From NCBI RefSeq assembly GCF_905147365.1, contig NC_056412.1, positions 5,820,001 through 5,884,000 of the forward strand: a stretch of DNA of 64,000 nt, in the 5' to 3' direction. Position 1 is the first letter of the stretch. Each line of letters starts with the position of its first letter. This document shows positions 20,162 to 31,489 of the stretch, one piece after another. The notes beneath the pieces are model-generated. The model ran no database searches, was not told where the DNA came from, and saw nothing but the letters and a program-made list of their open reading frames with translations. This DNA comes from Aricia agestis (Eukaryota > Arthropoda > Insecta > Lepidoptera > Lycaenidae). Made by a program: the position numbers and the translations under genes.

Positions 20162-23100
20162 TTTACAGGACCTAACTAATAAAACTTTGCACCTCAATCT
20201 AGACATGCAGAAAGCCACTTCATTATCTTCTATAATTAAAAAATATTTTTCGTATTTTCTGCAATTAATTTATAGGAACAAGGTAAAACTCTAGTATGAC
20301 TAAAATGACTCTTACAAAATATTAGCATAAAATATTTATTAGGCAAAGGATGTTTCTTATAATGTCAGGTTCACCTTTGTCCTATATTCTTAGTACTATG
20401 ATATTTTAGGAGACGCACTTCCTGCCAATTATACTAGTGCTATTAATTTCAACAGGTGAATCATAGGATACCCAACAAGGTGGTTTTTTACTTGCCTCTT
20501 TTTTACAATAGGTAGGTATTTGTTTTAATATATTTTTTTGAAGCGGATAACTCATAAAAACCTCAGGTAGTTTTAGGTATCGGCTTTCTAGATTCAAATT
20601 CTGCAATCGGCTTTAGCGCTAACATTTTAAAGACCATTTACAATTTAAAGGATGAAATGTAACATGCAAATAATTGTCTCTTCCCTTCGGAAGGGGGAAC
20701 AAGAGGTCCCGTATAAGGGGCCTATAATAAAAAATAATAAAAAAAACATTTTAAAGACCAGCACGTAAATCCCATTCTTTTAGTTAGGTCAATAGTGCTT
20801 ATACCAGCATGTAAATCCTATCCTTTCAGGATTCAACAGGCTTTCCTATAAAGAAAAATCGACCTTCGTTATTATTTTCGCAATTCTGTGCCTATACTCG
20901 GTATGATACCAACTTGTGTATAATTATAATGTAAAAAAGTTGTAAATACAGGTATTTTGTATCTACGCAACACATATTATTTTGTAGAGCATTCTTTCGT
21001 GAATTATAGCATCCACACTCATTTTAGTTATATAAAAATTCCTTTTTTGGTCTAAACGATTTATAACATTTATTTATCAATTAAAATGGACAGTTAGTGC
21101 TTAAGTTATGTGATCCCGCATCTTTACGAGCGTCATGTGGTTTTAATACGAAATAAATAAGATTACCTTTGGAAAAGGTTTTGTGTAGAGTTTTTATGGA
21201 ATTCTAGAGTGTTCATAGTTGAATATCTACAATATTTTTATCGTCAGAAATATAGCTATTTGAGAAATTAGGAAGAAATTGATATCTGTGATTTGTTTTA
21301 AATGATGCCAACATGAAAATCGGTTTATAGTTTTGGGGATTTAATAAAAGAAAACATTTTTTTCTGTTTCTTTATATGAATTACTGCGCCAGTCTGGATT
21401 ATTGGAAATTCTGTGTTAGGAATTAAGGCTAAGTGCAGAAACGGCGTTTTGGCGCGTAATCTACGAGTTACATGTTTGTCAGTCTAGTTACGCATGAGTA
21501 GAATACCTAATTTAATGCGCAACATAAGTACCTGAAATGCGTAAGCATTATGCATAGTATGAATAGGATTCAAATATGTATCATTAAACTATTGAAACTC
21601 ATTTTCTCCAGTCGAGTTATTTTCAGGTAAAAACTAAATTAAAACTCCCATTACGCCAATGAATATTTTTTTCTTCCACGTCGATGAAAGTTCTCGAAAC
21701 AATTTAAAGAAAGTTAAAGAAACAAATAGAAGTGCTCATTCACGCGTGGAACGATCTCAGGAGTTACCTCAACTTACCAAAGATTCGGAAATCTTCTTGT
21801 GTGCATTATATGCCGAAGGCATTTTTTAAGGTTCCTTATCCGAAAGGTAAAAAGTAAAAAAGCCATTGTGTTTTCACCAGGGCATTGCGGCAGTTCAACA
21901 CCGAAATTGGCATTTTTGCTAATAAGCTTACAAGTGCCGCATTGCTGATGTATGATCGACCCTTACTTAATGCTCACTGGACACACGTCGTCGTATTCAT
22001 TCGTGATCTGACACTACATAATATATTATGTAACACGAAGGACTAATAAGCTTTTTATTTAAACTGCCAAAATGTCAGACATAGTTTTCAGTGGTACATA
22101 ACTACTGAATGCTCATTATAGAGTAACATAGTAGGCACACTACAAATATTACTCTCGTCACTTCTATCCTGAACCCCTCACGCGCGATACCTACTCGAAC
22201 TTGGCAGTATTTCGTAATGGAGGACCTGGTGTCATTGTACTCGCGAAGTTCACCGCTCTGCCGCAGGAATGTCCCGAATACTACAAAGCAAAGACCTCAA
22301 TGGCGAAACTTGAGCCATCCCAAGATGGATGGATCTTTTGTGATATTCTTTGTCGCGAAAATCGAAAATGTAGCGCCAAGTTTTGCCAGCAATAAGTATA
22401 TTTGTATCCATGAGAGTGGATTTTTTTAATATTTTGTTTGTATCCTTTGGTAAGGTATTAGTGATATTGATGATATTGTATTTTAGTTTCTCATGTACAT
22501 AAATTGATGATGTTATTTTCAACAAAAAGGTACTTTGAAAAATGATTGTAATTATTATTATAAATGGGTAATCAGAACTATAGTGTCTAGACTGTAGGTC
22601 ACCTACAGGATTTCTGACGTCATGTACCTTTGATGTTTACTAAATTGTAAATTTAAATGTTTTACCTACAGAGTACGGACTTGTGTGTCCGTAGATAGAA
22701 CATTTAAAGTGAGGACATACTATTTTAATATACGTTATAATATCTTTTTAACAGCACGAGCCAGTGATCCTAGCATTGAAAATATTTCGTTCGGTTTTAT
22801 TTTTTTCGCAAACGCTTCTCATACTAGATAAAATAATTCGTGAAAACTACCATAAAATAAAATGAAGTATAAAATTGTGTCATCATTACCTTTATAAGGT
22901 CGGGTGCGGACGGGTGCCAATTAAGTTCGCATCTCATTTAAACTGACACGGACAGGGATTTTGAGCGTCAACCTTTAATGATATCATGCTTAAAAATATA
23001 TAAATCATTTTTAAATCCCCGTAACAGCCACACCAATTTAATCCTGTGCGCGTGTAAAGTACATATAAATTAATTACAGCTATACAGGTTAGGTATAAAA

Positions 23101-23170
23101 TGGAGTACCTATATCATATGCCAGACTTAATCCTTTACGTGGAGTTCTGATGTATCAACGGCATTAATTA
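20162..23170. other. Unassigned stretch
   Basis: About 3 kb without a clear element. Small items are a direct repeat of an ACATTTTAAAGACCA block (20624 and 20748), a palindromic CTTCCCTTCGGAAGGGGGAA near 20682, and an AGGGTTCC-type scrap near 21830-21860. Short frames at 22201-22430 overlap on both strands and show no family signature. Confidence 0.45.
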
Positions 23171-23263
23171 CAGGGCGTAGCAAAAGTAAGTGATAATACT
23201 TTAGGGTTTGTAAGTGTTCCTTATATTGGTTTTCCTGTGAGAGCAGCAGCACTGAAAGAGCAT
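23171..23263 (+). mobile_element. CAGGGTGTAAC MITE, left end only
   Basis: It starts CAGGGCGTAGCAAAAGTAAG after a TA and runs through GTGATAATACTTTAGGGTTT to GCAGCACTGAAAGAGC. It then stops where a CTAG-type tail begins. It is half an element. Confidence 0.75.
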
Positions 23264-23276
23264 TTTTTTAACTTTA

Positions 23277-23386
23277 CTAAATTTCAGGTAAATCGGTTCA
23301 GCGGTTTAGGCGTAAAGAGGTAACAGACAGACAGAAAGACGTACAGACAGAATGACACACATTCGCATTTATAATATTAGTATAGT
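23277..23386 (+). mobile_element. CTAGATGACGCCCGC-type tail, 3' part
   Basis: The segment has AAATCGGTTCAGCGGTTTAG, GCGTAAAGAGGTAACAGACA and CATTTATAATATTAGTATAG. The head is missing. Confidence 0.7.
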
Positions 23387-23784
23387 TATTTGTACAAAGC
23401 CACAGGCGGCAAGTAAGTAATTAAGTGTAAATAAACCTTGTCCTTAGTGTGAAGCCTGGTATTATAAGGCAATAATTATACACGTAAGGTAAAGGCAGTA
23501 TTGAATACGGAGTTAGAGATGGAACCGGGCTCCATAAGTCGGTCAAGTTGCCGTATCTTTTTTTTTCAATTCGTATCCACACAGAGTAATTATTCATTAG
23601 TCACTAACTCATAAAGCATCAGTTATTTTTTAAATTCTAGATTCTAGAAGAGTTGTAAGTGCGTTGTGATTAAATTTTAATCAAACGATACCTTTAATTA
23701 TTATAAAATTAGAGGTATGGTTTTGCAAAATGCATCAGCTACTCTCCGTCACTTTGTATATACGCGAACGACGTTCCCTAGCCC

Positions 23785-24012
23785 TTGGTTCCGTACCCAA
23801 AGGGTAAAAACGGGACCCTATAATTACTGAGACTTCGATGTCTGCCTGTCTCTAGGATGTATCTCAAAAACCGCCATAGCTATACTTCTGAAATTTTCAC
23901 AGATTTTGTATTTCTGTTGCCGCGATAACAAAAAGTACTAAAAACAAATAAAATTAATATTAAAGGGGGGCTTCCATACAATAAACATGATTTTTACGCC
24001 TTTTTTGCTCGT
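23785..24012 (+). mobile_element. AGGGTTCCGTACC-type repeat, truncated
   Basis: The left part of the family is clear: GGTTCCGTACCCAAAGGGTA, AAAACGGGACCCTATAATTA, CTTCGATGTCTGCCTGTC and GGGGGGCTTCCATACAATAA. The right end is missing. Confidence 0.7.
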
Positions 24013-24425
24013 AATCAACAATTATATAGATTAATGCGCGTTTCGATTGTTTTGTTTGTTTTCCTCAATAAAACCACCAAAATCCTTTCCCGGATCTAAA
24101 AGTGTATTAATTAATAAGTAATATAATATAATAAAAGCTATTACGAATGATACTTTTATAGAAAAACATTTTTTTTAATTATATAATGCCCTGGTGGCTG
24201 ATTTTTATTCGAGGTATTTATGTTATAATATCACCTTACGTCTACACACTTATGTTCTACTTATATTTTCTGTTTTGTTGTTATTATTTACTCCATTTAT
24301 TATTTTCACACAGTACCTATAGCAAGAATTCTCCCCTATTTTTCTTATCTTTTACAATTTCCTTTTAAATACTATTAACATTTATTTCTAATACTATTTT
24401 CATCTCCAGATTAGAAAAACATTTA

Positions 24426-24550
24426 GGGCCTGTTTCACCACTTCCTGATAAGTCTTTCCACCATTTAACTTGACAGATCAAGTATGGAGAATATCTATCA
24501 AAAAAGTTGTGAATATTAGGCACTTTATCAGAAAGTGGTGAAACAGGCCC
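24426..24550. mobile_element. TTA-flanked MITE (GGGCCTGTTTCACCAC)
   Basis: The ends GGGCCTGTTTCACCACTT and AAGTGGTGAAACAGGCCC are perfect inverted repeats. The match extends past CCTGATAAGT against ACTTTATCAGA. Exact TTA duplications lie at 24423-24425 and 24551-24553. A 3-bp TTA/TAA duplication with GGG ends is typical of PIF/Harbinger MITEs. It is 125 bp and non-coding. Confidence 0.8.
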
Positions 24551-24885
24551 TTATAAAATTTAATGTTAACTACAAGTATGTTAGCGTAAATACTGCCTTG
24601 CGATGTTGTGTTTACATATCCTCGAAGCATTCCTATAAATAATTTCAAATGAACATAAAACAAACAGGTTTTACCTAAGAAGGAGTTACTTAGCTCGAAT
24701 GTGTGTCAATATCAAGGAGGTCAGAACATGGCGATAGAAAATAAAAGTGGTAGTGAAAGTCCACCTGTGTCAGTAACACATAATAGCAAAATTATGTTAA
24801 ATATCCCATTATCATGCATTATTTTTGTACATCATAATATCTTATTGTCATGTTTAAGTGTTGCTTGATACTTTAGAATTTATCT

Positions 24886-25171
24886 TAAATATAAAATCCT
24901 CGTGTCACAATGTTAGTTACCGTACTCCTCCGAAACGGCTTTACTGATTTTAACCAAATTTTATATGCATATTCAGTGGGTCTGCCGTCTGAGAATCGGC
25001 TACTGGGTACTTTTTATATTAATGAGTGCATTTGTTGAAAAAATTATAGTAATAGTTTGTGCAACAGGATAGCGATTTACCATGGTGCCATACTTATTTA
25101 GTCACTTCAATAAAATAATTATATGGGCGAAATACTTTATATGGCAAAACAATATTTTCCGGGACAGCTAG
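24886..25171 (-). mobile_element. CTAGCTGTCCCGGCAAACG-type tail (copy 1)
   Basis: The reverse copy has TAAATATAAAATCCTCGTG, CGTACTCCTCCGAAACGGCT, GAGAATCGGCTACTGGGTAC, CAGGATAGCGATTTACCATG, then ATACTTTATATGGCAAAACA and the head GGGACAGCTAG. Other copies are at 39399-39703, 44514-44863 and 48564-48888. All four lie in the same (minus) orientation. Class inferred: LINE 3' end or dependent SINE. Confidence 0.7.
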
Positions 25172-25281
25172 TTAATTTTAATATCATTATTAATTAATTT
25201 TAATAATATATAATTAAAATTAACTAGCTGTCCCGACAAACATTGTTTTGCCATATAAAGTATTTCGCCCACATAATTATT
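25114..25281. repeat. Inverted duplication of a retroelement head plus flank
   Basis: The left arm 25114-25182 and right arm 25214-25281 are inverted copies of about 68 bp with a few mismatches. Each includes the first ~65 bp of the CTAGCTGTCCCGG tail and also the same flanking GTTAATTTTAAT. Because the flank is shared, the right arm is best read as an inverted copy of the left arm, not a second insertion. Confidence 0.75.
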
Positions 25282-25283
25282 TT

Positions 25284-25342
25284 CCGGGTCATAGATGTAG
25301 TTTGTTAATATTATTATTATAACTGCTATATCTATGACCCGG
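25284..25342. repeat. 17-bp inverted repeat
   Basis: CCGGGTCATAGATGTAG (25284-25300) is repeated inverted at 25326-25342 with one mismatch and an AT spacer of 25 bases. It directly follows the previous palindrome. Confidence 0.7.
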
Positions 25343-26342
25343 TGTACTTCGTATCATTTTCCTCCTAATATGGACCTTAGCTTTGACAACAAAAATTTTA
25401 AGACCTAGGTAAATTTGGTATTGGTTCAGCCCTTCTCAAGATTTAGGCACTTACAAAAAAATAATATATTTTTTATGGATTATGAAACCTTGCACGAAGC
25501 TTACATTTTTAGGCATTCAAATGTGTTTATTAGGTAAATTTAATCCAAATTTCTAAATAAGGTCCTGAATCCTTAACAATGTAAGCCAAACAATTACAAA
25601 GATTTCCTATTCAATGAACCAATATCAAAAAAAATCTTGTTAAGACGAATTATTCCTTTATATTATAATATTATATATTAATTTACTATCAACACAGAGG
25701 AGAGAAAGTAAAAACTGGTAGTATATAGATGCATGAATACATATAATTCATAAGTTTTTAGGTGCAAATTAAGCTTGTTCTCAACAATTTATAATTCGGT
25801 AGGTGATATAAAAAACTTAACGGTTAACGAAAGCTATTATAGTATTTTCTGTACAATTTAAAATCAAAAACAAGCAACAAAAATTACATAACAATACAGT
25901 GTTCCCAACATTGTATTTTATGGATGAATTTAGTACTAAAAGCGTACGATCACAACAGGCCCGACTTGCAATTTTATTTAACTTGGCTAATACAAAATAA
26001 GTTTACTCGGCTTTAAAGTTTTCAAACGATCCGAAGTTGGGAATACAAAATAATGCACTCCGACCAGTCGATACTATAAGTTCTCGACTTAATCTTGGCC
26101 GGGATTACCGAAGTAGTCTATACAGTCCATTCCATTACTTAGTTTCGCCCGTGTGCAATTTTATTTTAGATGACCTGGGACTACCGACTACCAGGTCTTG
26201 AACAAAATGAACATGACGTAATTTAGTTCTAATGTTAGAATACCAGGATTTAGCAAAACTTGATTGTGGTGTTTGATTCTTTTCTTGCATCATTTTGATC
26301 GCATTAACTAAAAATAAATGATTGCGTTTAGCAAGTATTAAA
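25343..26342. other. Unassigned stretch
   Basis: AT-rich sequence with no recognised repeat, RNA or coding signal. Confidence 0.4.
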
Positions 26343-26495
26343 ATAGCTCACTCCGATAGAGGCGCAGGCTCACAAGGATTTTGGCGTGTAGATGAGAATA
26401 TTGTTATGCAGTGTATAGCTCACTCGATTGGCTTACATGGCTACAAGGATTTTAGCGTGTAGATGACAATAATAATTATTATTATTATGCAGTGT
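26343..26495. repeat. Diverged tandem pair (72-81 bp units)
   Basis: Unit 1 (26343-26414) and unit 2 (26415-26495) both start ATAGCTCACTC and share ACAAGGATTTT, AGCGTGTAGATGA (GGCGTGTAGATGA in unit 1) and TTATGCAGTGT. Unit 2 carries an ATT expansion. It is not found elsewhere in the window. Confidence 0.75.
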
Positions 26496-27870
26496 CAGCT
26501 GACACCAAAGACAAGGCATAATAATAACAGCTTTTTGTTCAATGACACATACAAAAACTTACTATTATTCTATCACACGAAAAATAACATAAATTGCAAT
26601 ATTATAGCATTGATAAAGCATCAAGCAGTTGCCTGTGTCACTTTTCAAGTTGGCGAAACATCCTTCATGTAGGATTGTGTTTTTACCAGATGACTCACTG
26701 CGTATTCAACGCGCATACAGCGAGCACATGCAGTGTAATTTCACAGTTTATAATGCACCACATAACTGGAAGAATTTAGAGCGATGTGCGCCGACCAGGC
26801 GTGACGACCATGTTGCTGCAGTGTTCACTAATTTCATAGGCCTCTAAATTCTGTGTAATTATGCAGTATATTAATTAAGCTTACATTAATTTAGGGGAAG
26901 CAACCTTATTTAATGTACAATCGCTTTTAAGCAACATCTGCAATAATTATCTCCTATTGTGTATGAGGATTTTTGCGAATATAAAACGATATTGCTAAGC
27001 TCCTGGCAATACGCATTTTTATTATTTTTTGTTTCTTCTTATCTTTAAACTCCGGGCGAATCTTGTTCCTCTAATTCTGAATAATATGCTGTAGAATATA
27101 ATATTTTCTCTCAATGATAGAAATGTAAACACTAAAATACTATCTAAAATATACAGATATATTATATATACAAACTTTAAATATAAAACTATAAAAAGAA
27201 AAACTTGCCCAAGTCGTCTCCATTAAAATTTTAAATTCTCTCAATTAAAATTTTTTATGGAATTTATTACTTACTTAAATAAATTTATATTTATTTAATA
27301 AAAAGCTGTTGGATACCTGAGGATTATTTCGTAGCAAAATTGCTTGGTCAATATAAAGTACAATCTTCTAATATTAGTCATTTTGCCACTTTGTCAGTCC
27401 AATAACTTTTGCCTACTTCTCTTTTGATTGAGTTTTTATTGAGACTGTGGTAAAATGATATTTCCTCTCTCAGCTAGGCGTTCAGATATCTTTATACAAT
27501 CCAAGTTACCATTTTAAAGCCAATTTATTATGTTCTCGTGAATATTCTAAGTTATTTCACGCCTTAACCTTTATATCAAGATGTAGTTGTAGAGAAGTTG
27601 AACTAAAACGGGTTTCTTGATTGCAATTAGACCATTTAAACCGGATAGTAATTATTTGTATCTAATTTCAATTTCTTTCAATCGCCTTACATAAAATAGC
27701 GATTCTTGTTTGTGAACCAACCCATTTTTCTATTTAATTCACTTAGTAAAGTAACTGTAACTACTAACTATATAATAATTAAAAAGGTAAACAAAAACTT
27801 AATATATTTTAGAAATCTCACAGTTTAAAACTTTGGTAAGCACCAAAACATATGATATATTATGAACTTA
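26496..27870. other. Unassigned stretch
   Basis: No element is recognised. Overlapping short frames at 26594-26847 in different frames have no family signature. A 10-bp inverted repeat (GAATTTAGAG / CTCTAAATTC) spans about 26770-26850. Confidence 0.4.
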
Positions 27871-28196
27871 TACGTGGGAGAGCCATGCTTCGGCACGAAT
27901 GGGCCGGCTCGACCGGAGAAATACCACGTTCTCACAGAAAACCGGCGTGGAACAGCGCTTGCGCTGTGTTTCGCCGAGTGAGTGAGTTTACCGGAGGCCC
28001 AATTCCCTTCCCTATCCACCCCTATTCCCTTCCCTTCTCATCCCTACCCTCCCATATTACCCTATTCCCTCTTAAAAGGCCGGCAACGCACCTGCAGCTC
28101 TTCTGATGCTGCGAGTGTCCATGGGCGACGGAAGTTGCTTTCCATCAGGTGACCCGTTTGCTCGTTTGCCCCCTTCTTTCATAAAAAAAAAAAAAA
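27871..28196 (+). mobile_element. ACGTGGGAGAGCC SINE-like element (copy 6)
   Basis: A complete copy with a 15-base poly-A (28182-28196). One base differs near the tail (CCCCCTTCTTTCATAAA). Confidence 0.85.
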
Positions 28197-28499
28197 GATC
28201 AACAAAACATAGATATGGTACAATATCATACTTGTGAGTTGTGACAAATAAAATTACTTGAAACGCTACTAAATTATTTATTCAAAGTTATAAATATTTG
28301 TTACTATTTATTATTACCACGACTGTATAGACGTTCCTTGCGACTTCACGAATCACGGGGAAACTACTACTACATTTTTCCGTGGTCTACTCTATATTAT
28401 ATTCTGTGACAATATAACATAAAGTTACAGTAGGTCTTTAGATTATCTAATCATAAGACCAACGTTTAAACCAACTGGTTTATTTTTTTTTTTACTTTT
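28197..28499. other. Unassigned stretch
   Basis: AT-rich spacer between two SINEs with nothing recognised. Confidence 0.35.
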
Positions 28500-28768
28500 A
28501 ATAATAATATCTATGGACGCTTCACACCACGCCAGTCTGGCCCCGTGCTAAGTACCTGAAGGACTTCTGTTACAGGTACCAGAAAACTGAAATATTTATA
28601 ATACTTTTATACTGTATAAATATTTAAGATTTTTATTATATCATACACATATTTAATACACATCCAGACCCGGGAACATTGAAAACTTTTTGTTCCGTCG
28701 GCGGGATTCGAACCCGCGACCCCCGGCTTGAGCTGCCACACACTCAACTAATTGAGCCACAGAGGTCG
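28500..28768 (-). mobile_element. tRNA-derived SINE, family CGACCTCTGTGGCTCA (copy 1)
   Basis: On the minus strand the head is tRNA-like: CGACCTCTGTGGCTCAATTA carries an A-box-like TGGCTCA..TTGAG, and GGTTCGAATCCCGCC is a perfect B box. The body continues through AGTCCTTCAGGTACTTAGCA and GGGGCCAGACTGGCGTGGTG to GAAGCGTCCATAGATATTAT. The three copies share both head and body, so this is a SINE and not a functional tRNA gene. Confidence 0.85.
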
Positions 28769-29173
28769 TTTATTATATTAGAATGGATGTAAATGTATCA
28801 TTTTACGTAAATCTTGTCACATATTGTGATTTGTTAGCGCTATGAGACTCCGAGAAGTTCCGGCCGACAACTTTCCAATGAAAGCGACAACATTTTGCCT
28901 TAGACAATTATGTCGGAGCATACGTTTTAACGGTCCACTCTGCAATTTAAAACAAAGCAATTGAAACAAGTGAAAATATAATTTGAATTCATTAAAAATA
29001 TTTTTGCTGTTTTGCTGTTTGTACGATAATTACGTAATCATAACATAATATCGTACAAAAAATATGTAAGTCTACAATGGTGTTTTGGCTCGTGGCATTG
29101 TCATGGGTCAATCATGGGGCGTGGAAGCATTTGTAGACCAAAATGACGCCAGCATTTCATTACTTGCAAATGC

Positions 29174-29531
29174 CTCCGTGGTCTAGTGGTATAGAGCGCG
29201 GCTCTTAACTCGGAGGTCGTGGGTTCGATTCCCGCGTTGGAAACATGCTATTTCCAAATTTGGTTAGGACAATGCAGGCTGATCACCTGATTTTCTGACA
29301 AGTAAGATGATCCATGCGTCGGATGGGCATGTAAAAAAGTCGGTCCTGCGCCTGATCTCTCGCCGGTCGTGTCGGTCTTCCGTCCCACTGGGTTATGAGA
29401 GTAAAGGAATAGAGAGTGCTCTTGTGTACTGCGCACACACTTGGGCACTATAAAATTACTCCTGCGTAGCTGGCCTGGTTTCAATGAAACCGGCCACGGT
29501 CACCGAAACCGGTGTGGGAGCCATTATTATT
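29174..29531 (+). mobile_element. tRNA-derived SINE, family CTCCGTGGTCTAGTGG (copy 1)
   Basis: The head CTCCGTGGTCTAGTGGTATA...GCTCTTAACTCGG...GGTTCGATTCCCGCG is tRNA-like, with A and B boxes and a lysine-like CTT anticodon loop. The body includes GATGATCCATGCGTCGGATG and TGGGCACTATAAAATTACTC, and the tail is an ATT repeat. An exact 15-bp duplication, ATTACTTGCAAATGC, flanks it (29159-29173 and 29532-29546), proving retroposition and fixing the ends. It is 358 bp, and young or well preserved. Confidence 0.95.
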
Positions 29532-29546
29532 ATTACTTGCAAATGC

Positions 29547-30278
29547 ATAATGTATATACAGAATATCATCGACTTATGTCAATACCAGCACTCTCTCGCC
29601 ATAATTTGCATGTAATGACGAAAAAATCTGATTTTATCATTGACCAATTATTGTAAACTGATTATGTAAGTTAAGTCGTCGTTGTATAACTCTAGCTGGT
29701 TAGGTTTAAAAATCTAAGATATTTTGATGTTGTCAGAAAAATTGTGAATGATTACGAGAATATATCGGTTTGCATCAAGACGTGGTTTTTATCTTTAGTT
29801 TTATAATCAACTAGTTTCCAGTTAAACAGTCGTACTAATAGGATTCATTTTTAAGCATGAATTTATTCTTAAGTTTTAATTTTCTTTTATCTTAAATATA
29901 TGGAGAATCTTTGTTTCAGCTGTATTTACCTGTAATAGACTATTGCGTTAGATCTCATCATAACTGTAGTAGATTTTAATATATGAATGTTGCCGCAATG
30001 TGTTGTTGGCTTATCTTTAATAAATAAATAAAATTTTGACCACGTGCAATAGTCCAGTACAGTTTGTATAACGTTTTCCCAAGGTTGATCCTTGGGCGGT
30101 GTCATGGCCTTGGTTCATTAAATCCTTAACAGATTGGTCACGGTATAAATTGAATTGAATAAACAAGTGACGCGATCCGTTTTAATGAAATCCTCAACAG
30201 ATTGTAGACAAACTTTTAATTAGTTAAAAGACAATCAAATATGTAAAACATAGCTTATTGACGATGACTAATGATTTT
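29547..30278. other. Mostly unassigned; LINE-like tail end at 30003-30033
   Basis: The text TTGGCTTATCTTTAATAAATAAATAAAA near 30007-30034 looks like the polyadenylation end of a non-LTR element. The rest is unremarkable AT-rich sequence. Confidence 0.4.
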
Positions 30279-30345
30279 ACTAGATGACGCCCGCAATTCC
30301 GTTGCACCAAAATTAGTAATTAGTATATCGCGCGAGAACATTTTT
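30279..30345 (+). mobile_element. CTAGATGACGCCCGC-type tail, head fragment
   Basis: It begins ACTAGATGACGCCCGCAATT and runs to a CGCGCGAGAACA block, then abruptly meets an opposite-orientation copy. Confidence 0.65.
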
Positions 30346-30522
30346 GTCTGTCTGTCTGTGTGTCTGTTACCTCTTCACGCCCAAACTGCTGAAGCGATTT
30401 TGCTGAAAGTCATGGAAAAACTTTGAGTCCCGGGAAAGGACATGGCATACTTTTATCCCGGAAAAATGTACGGTTCCCGCGCGGTAACGATTAGCACAAC
30501 GGAGTTGCAGGCGTCGTCTAGT
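30346..30522 (-). mobile_element. CTAGATGACGCCCGC-type tail, reverse copy
   Basis: It has the GTCTGTCTGTCTG run, CTCTTCACGCCCAAACTGCT, ACTTTGAGTCCCGGGAAAGG, and ends with the head complement GTTGCAGGCGTCGTCTAGT. The TTATAATATTAG terminus is missing. Confidence 0.75.
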
Positions 30523-30534
30523 AGAATATAAATT

Positions 30535-30733
30535 ACTAGATGACGCCCGCAACTCCGTTGCGCCAAAATTAGTTAGTCGCGTGGGAACCGTACCTTTTTT
30601 CGGGTTAAAAATTACCCTATGTCCTTTCTCGGGACTCGAAGTATCTCCATACAAAATTTTAGCAAAATCGGTTCAGAGGTTTCAGCGTGAAGAGGTGACA
30701 GACAGACACACTTTCGCATTTATAATATTAGTA
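30535..30733 (+). mobile_element. CTAGATGACGCCCGC-type tail, near-complete
   Basis: It starts ACTAGATGACGCCCGCAACT and ends CGCATTTATAATATTAGTAA. It lies head to head with the previous reverse copy, 12 bases apart. The three pieces together may reflect rearrangement of one or two insertions. Confidence 0.75.
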
Positions 30734-30939
30734 AAGTATGAAAGTATGGATGACTAATGATTTTATTATATTCGAATAATTAAACAAATAATACAATGTT
30801 CTTGTATATTGTTTTCATTATTATAGCAAAGCTTAACATAAATATAATCATATTATTCCTTCATTGACAAAACAATACTAAACGTGTAAGATTAAACAGA
30901 CGATCATAGGAATAAAACGTAAGTTGAATCTATACATAT

Positions 30940-31137
30940 ATTTTGAATACAAAAGTGTGTCTATCTGTTTGTCTGTTACCACTTAACACTTAAACCGCTG
31001 AACCAAATTTCATGAAATTTGATATGCAGACACTTTGAGCCCCAAGAAAACACAAGGGATAGTTTTTATTCTGGAAAAATGTACGGTTTTCGCGGGATAA
31101 ACAAATATTTGAGGTGACGGAGTTGCGGGCATCAACT
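30940..31137 (-). mobile_element. CTAGATGACGCCCGC-type tail, diverged reverse copy
   Basis: It has AAAAGTGTGTCTATCTG, CACTTTGAGCCCCAAGAAAA, TTTTTATTCTGGAAAAATG and GTGACGGAGTTGCGGGCATC. More diverged than other copies. Confidence 0.7.
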
Positions 31138-31195
31138 TAAGCCTTTTCTTTTAAGATATTGAGGCTAGAGCATGCCTACACTTCTTTCATTTCGA

Positions 31196-31452
31196 CGACC
31201 TCTGTGGCTCAGTTGGTGGGCTGTTGATAGTTCAAGCCAGGGGTCGCGGGTTTGAATCCCGCCGACGGAATAAAAGTTTTCTAAGTTCCTGGGTCATGGA
31301 TGTGTATTAAATATTTGTGTATCATATAATAAAAATCTTAAATATATGTATAGTATAAAAGTATTAAATATATTTCCGTCGTCTGGTACCCGTAACACAA
31401 GTCCTTCAGGTACTTACCACGGGGCCAGACTGACGTGGTGTGAAGCGTCCTT
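31196..31452 (+). mobile_element. tRNA-derived SINE, family CGACCTCTGTGGCTCA (copy 2)
   Basis: A full copy: tRNA-like head (CGACCTCTGTGGCTCAGTTG), B box GGTTTGAATCCCGCC (one change from the other copies), body to GTGGTGTGAAGCGTCC. The final ATAGATATTATT seen in other copies is missing. Confidence 0.85.
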
Positions 31453-31489
31453 TATAACAAAAAAACATAACTACATTTACAGTAGTACC

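Noticed and set aside
20463..20500. Second copy of the CCCAAC end of the 2.8-kb element (GGATACCCAACAAGG)
   Set aside because: Only six bases match after TA. The neighbouring sequence is not the host tail and no partner end is found.
22201..22525. Three overlapping ORFs on both strands
   Set aside because: No repeat match or domain, and the frames conflict. Length is within chance for this composition.
28680..28768. tRNA gene on the minus strand (perfect B box)
   Set aside because: The head is followed by a conserved non-tRNA body shared with 31196-31452 and 34522-34792, and the anticodon arm does not fold well, so it is a SINE head.
29174..29245. tRNA-Lys-like gene on the plus strand
   Set aside because: It is the head of a 358-bp SINE with a 15-bp target duplication and a second copy at 33004.
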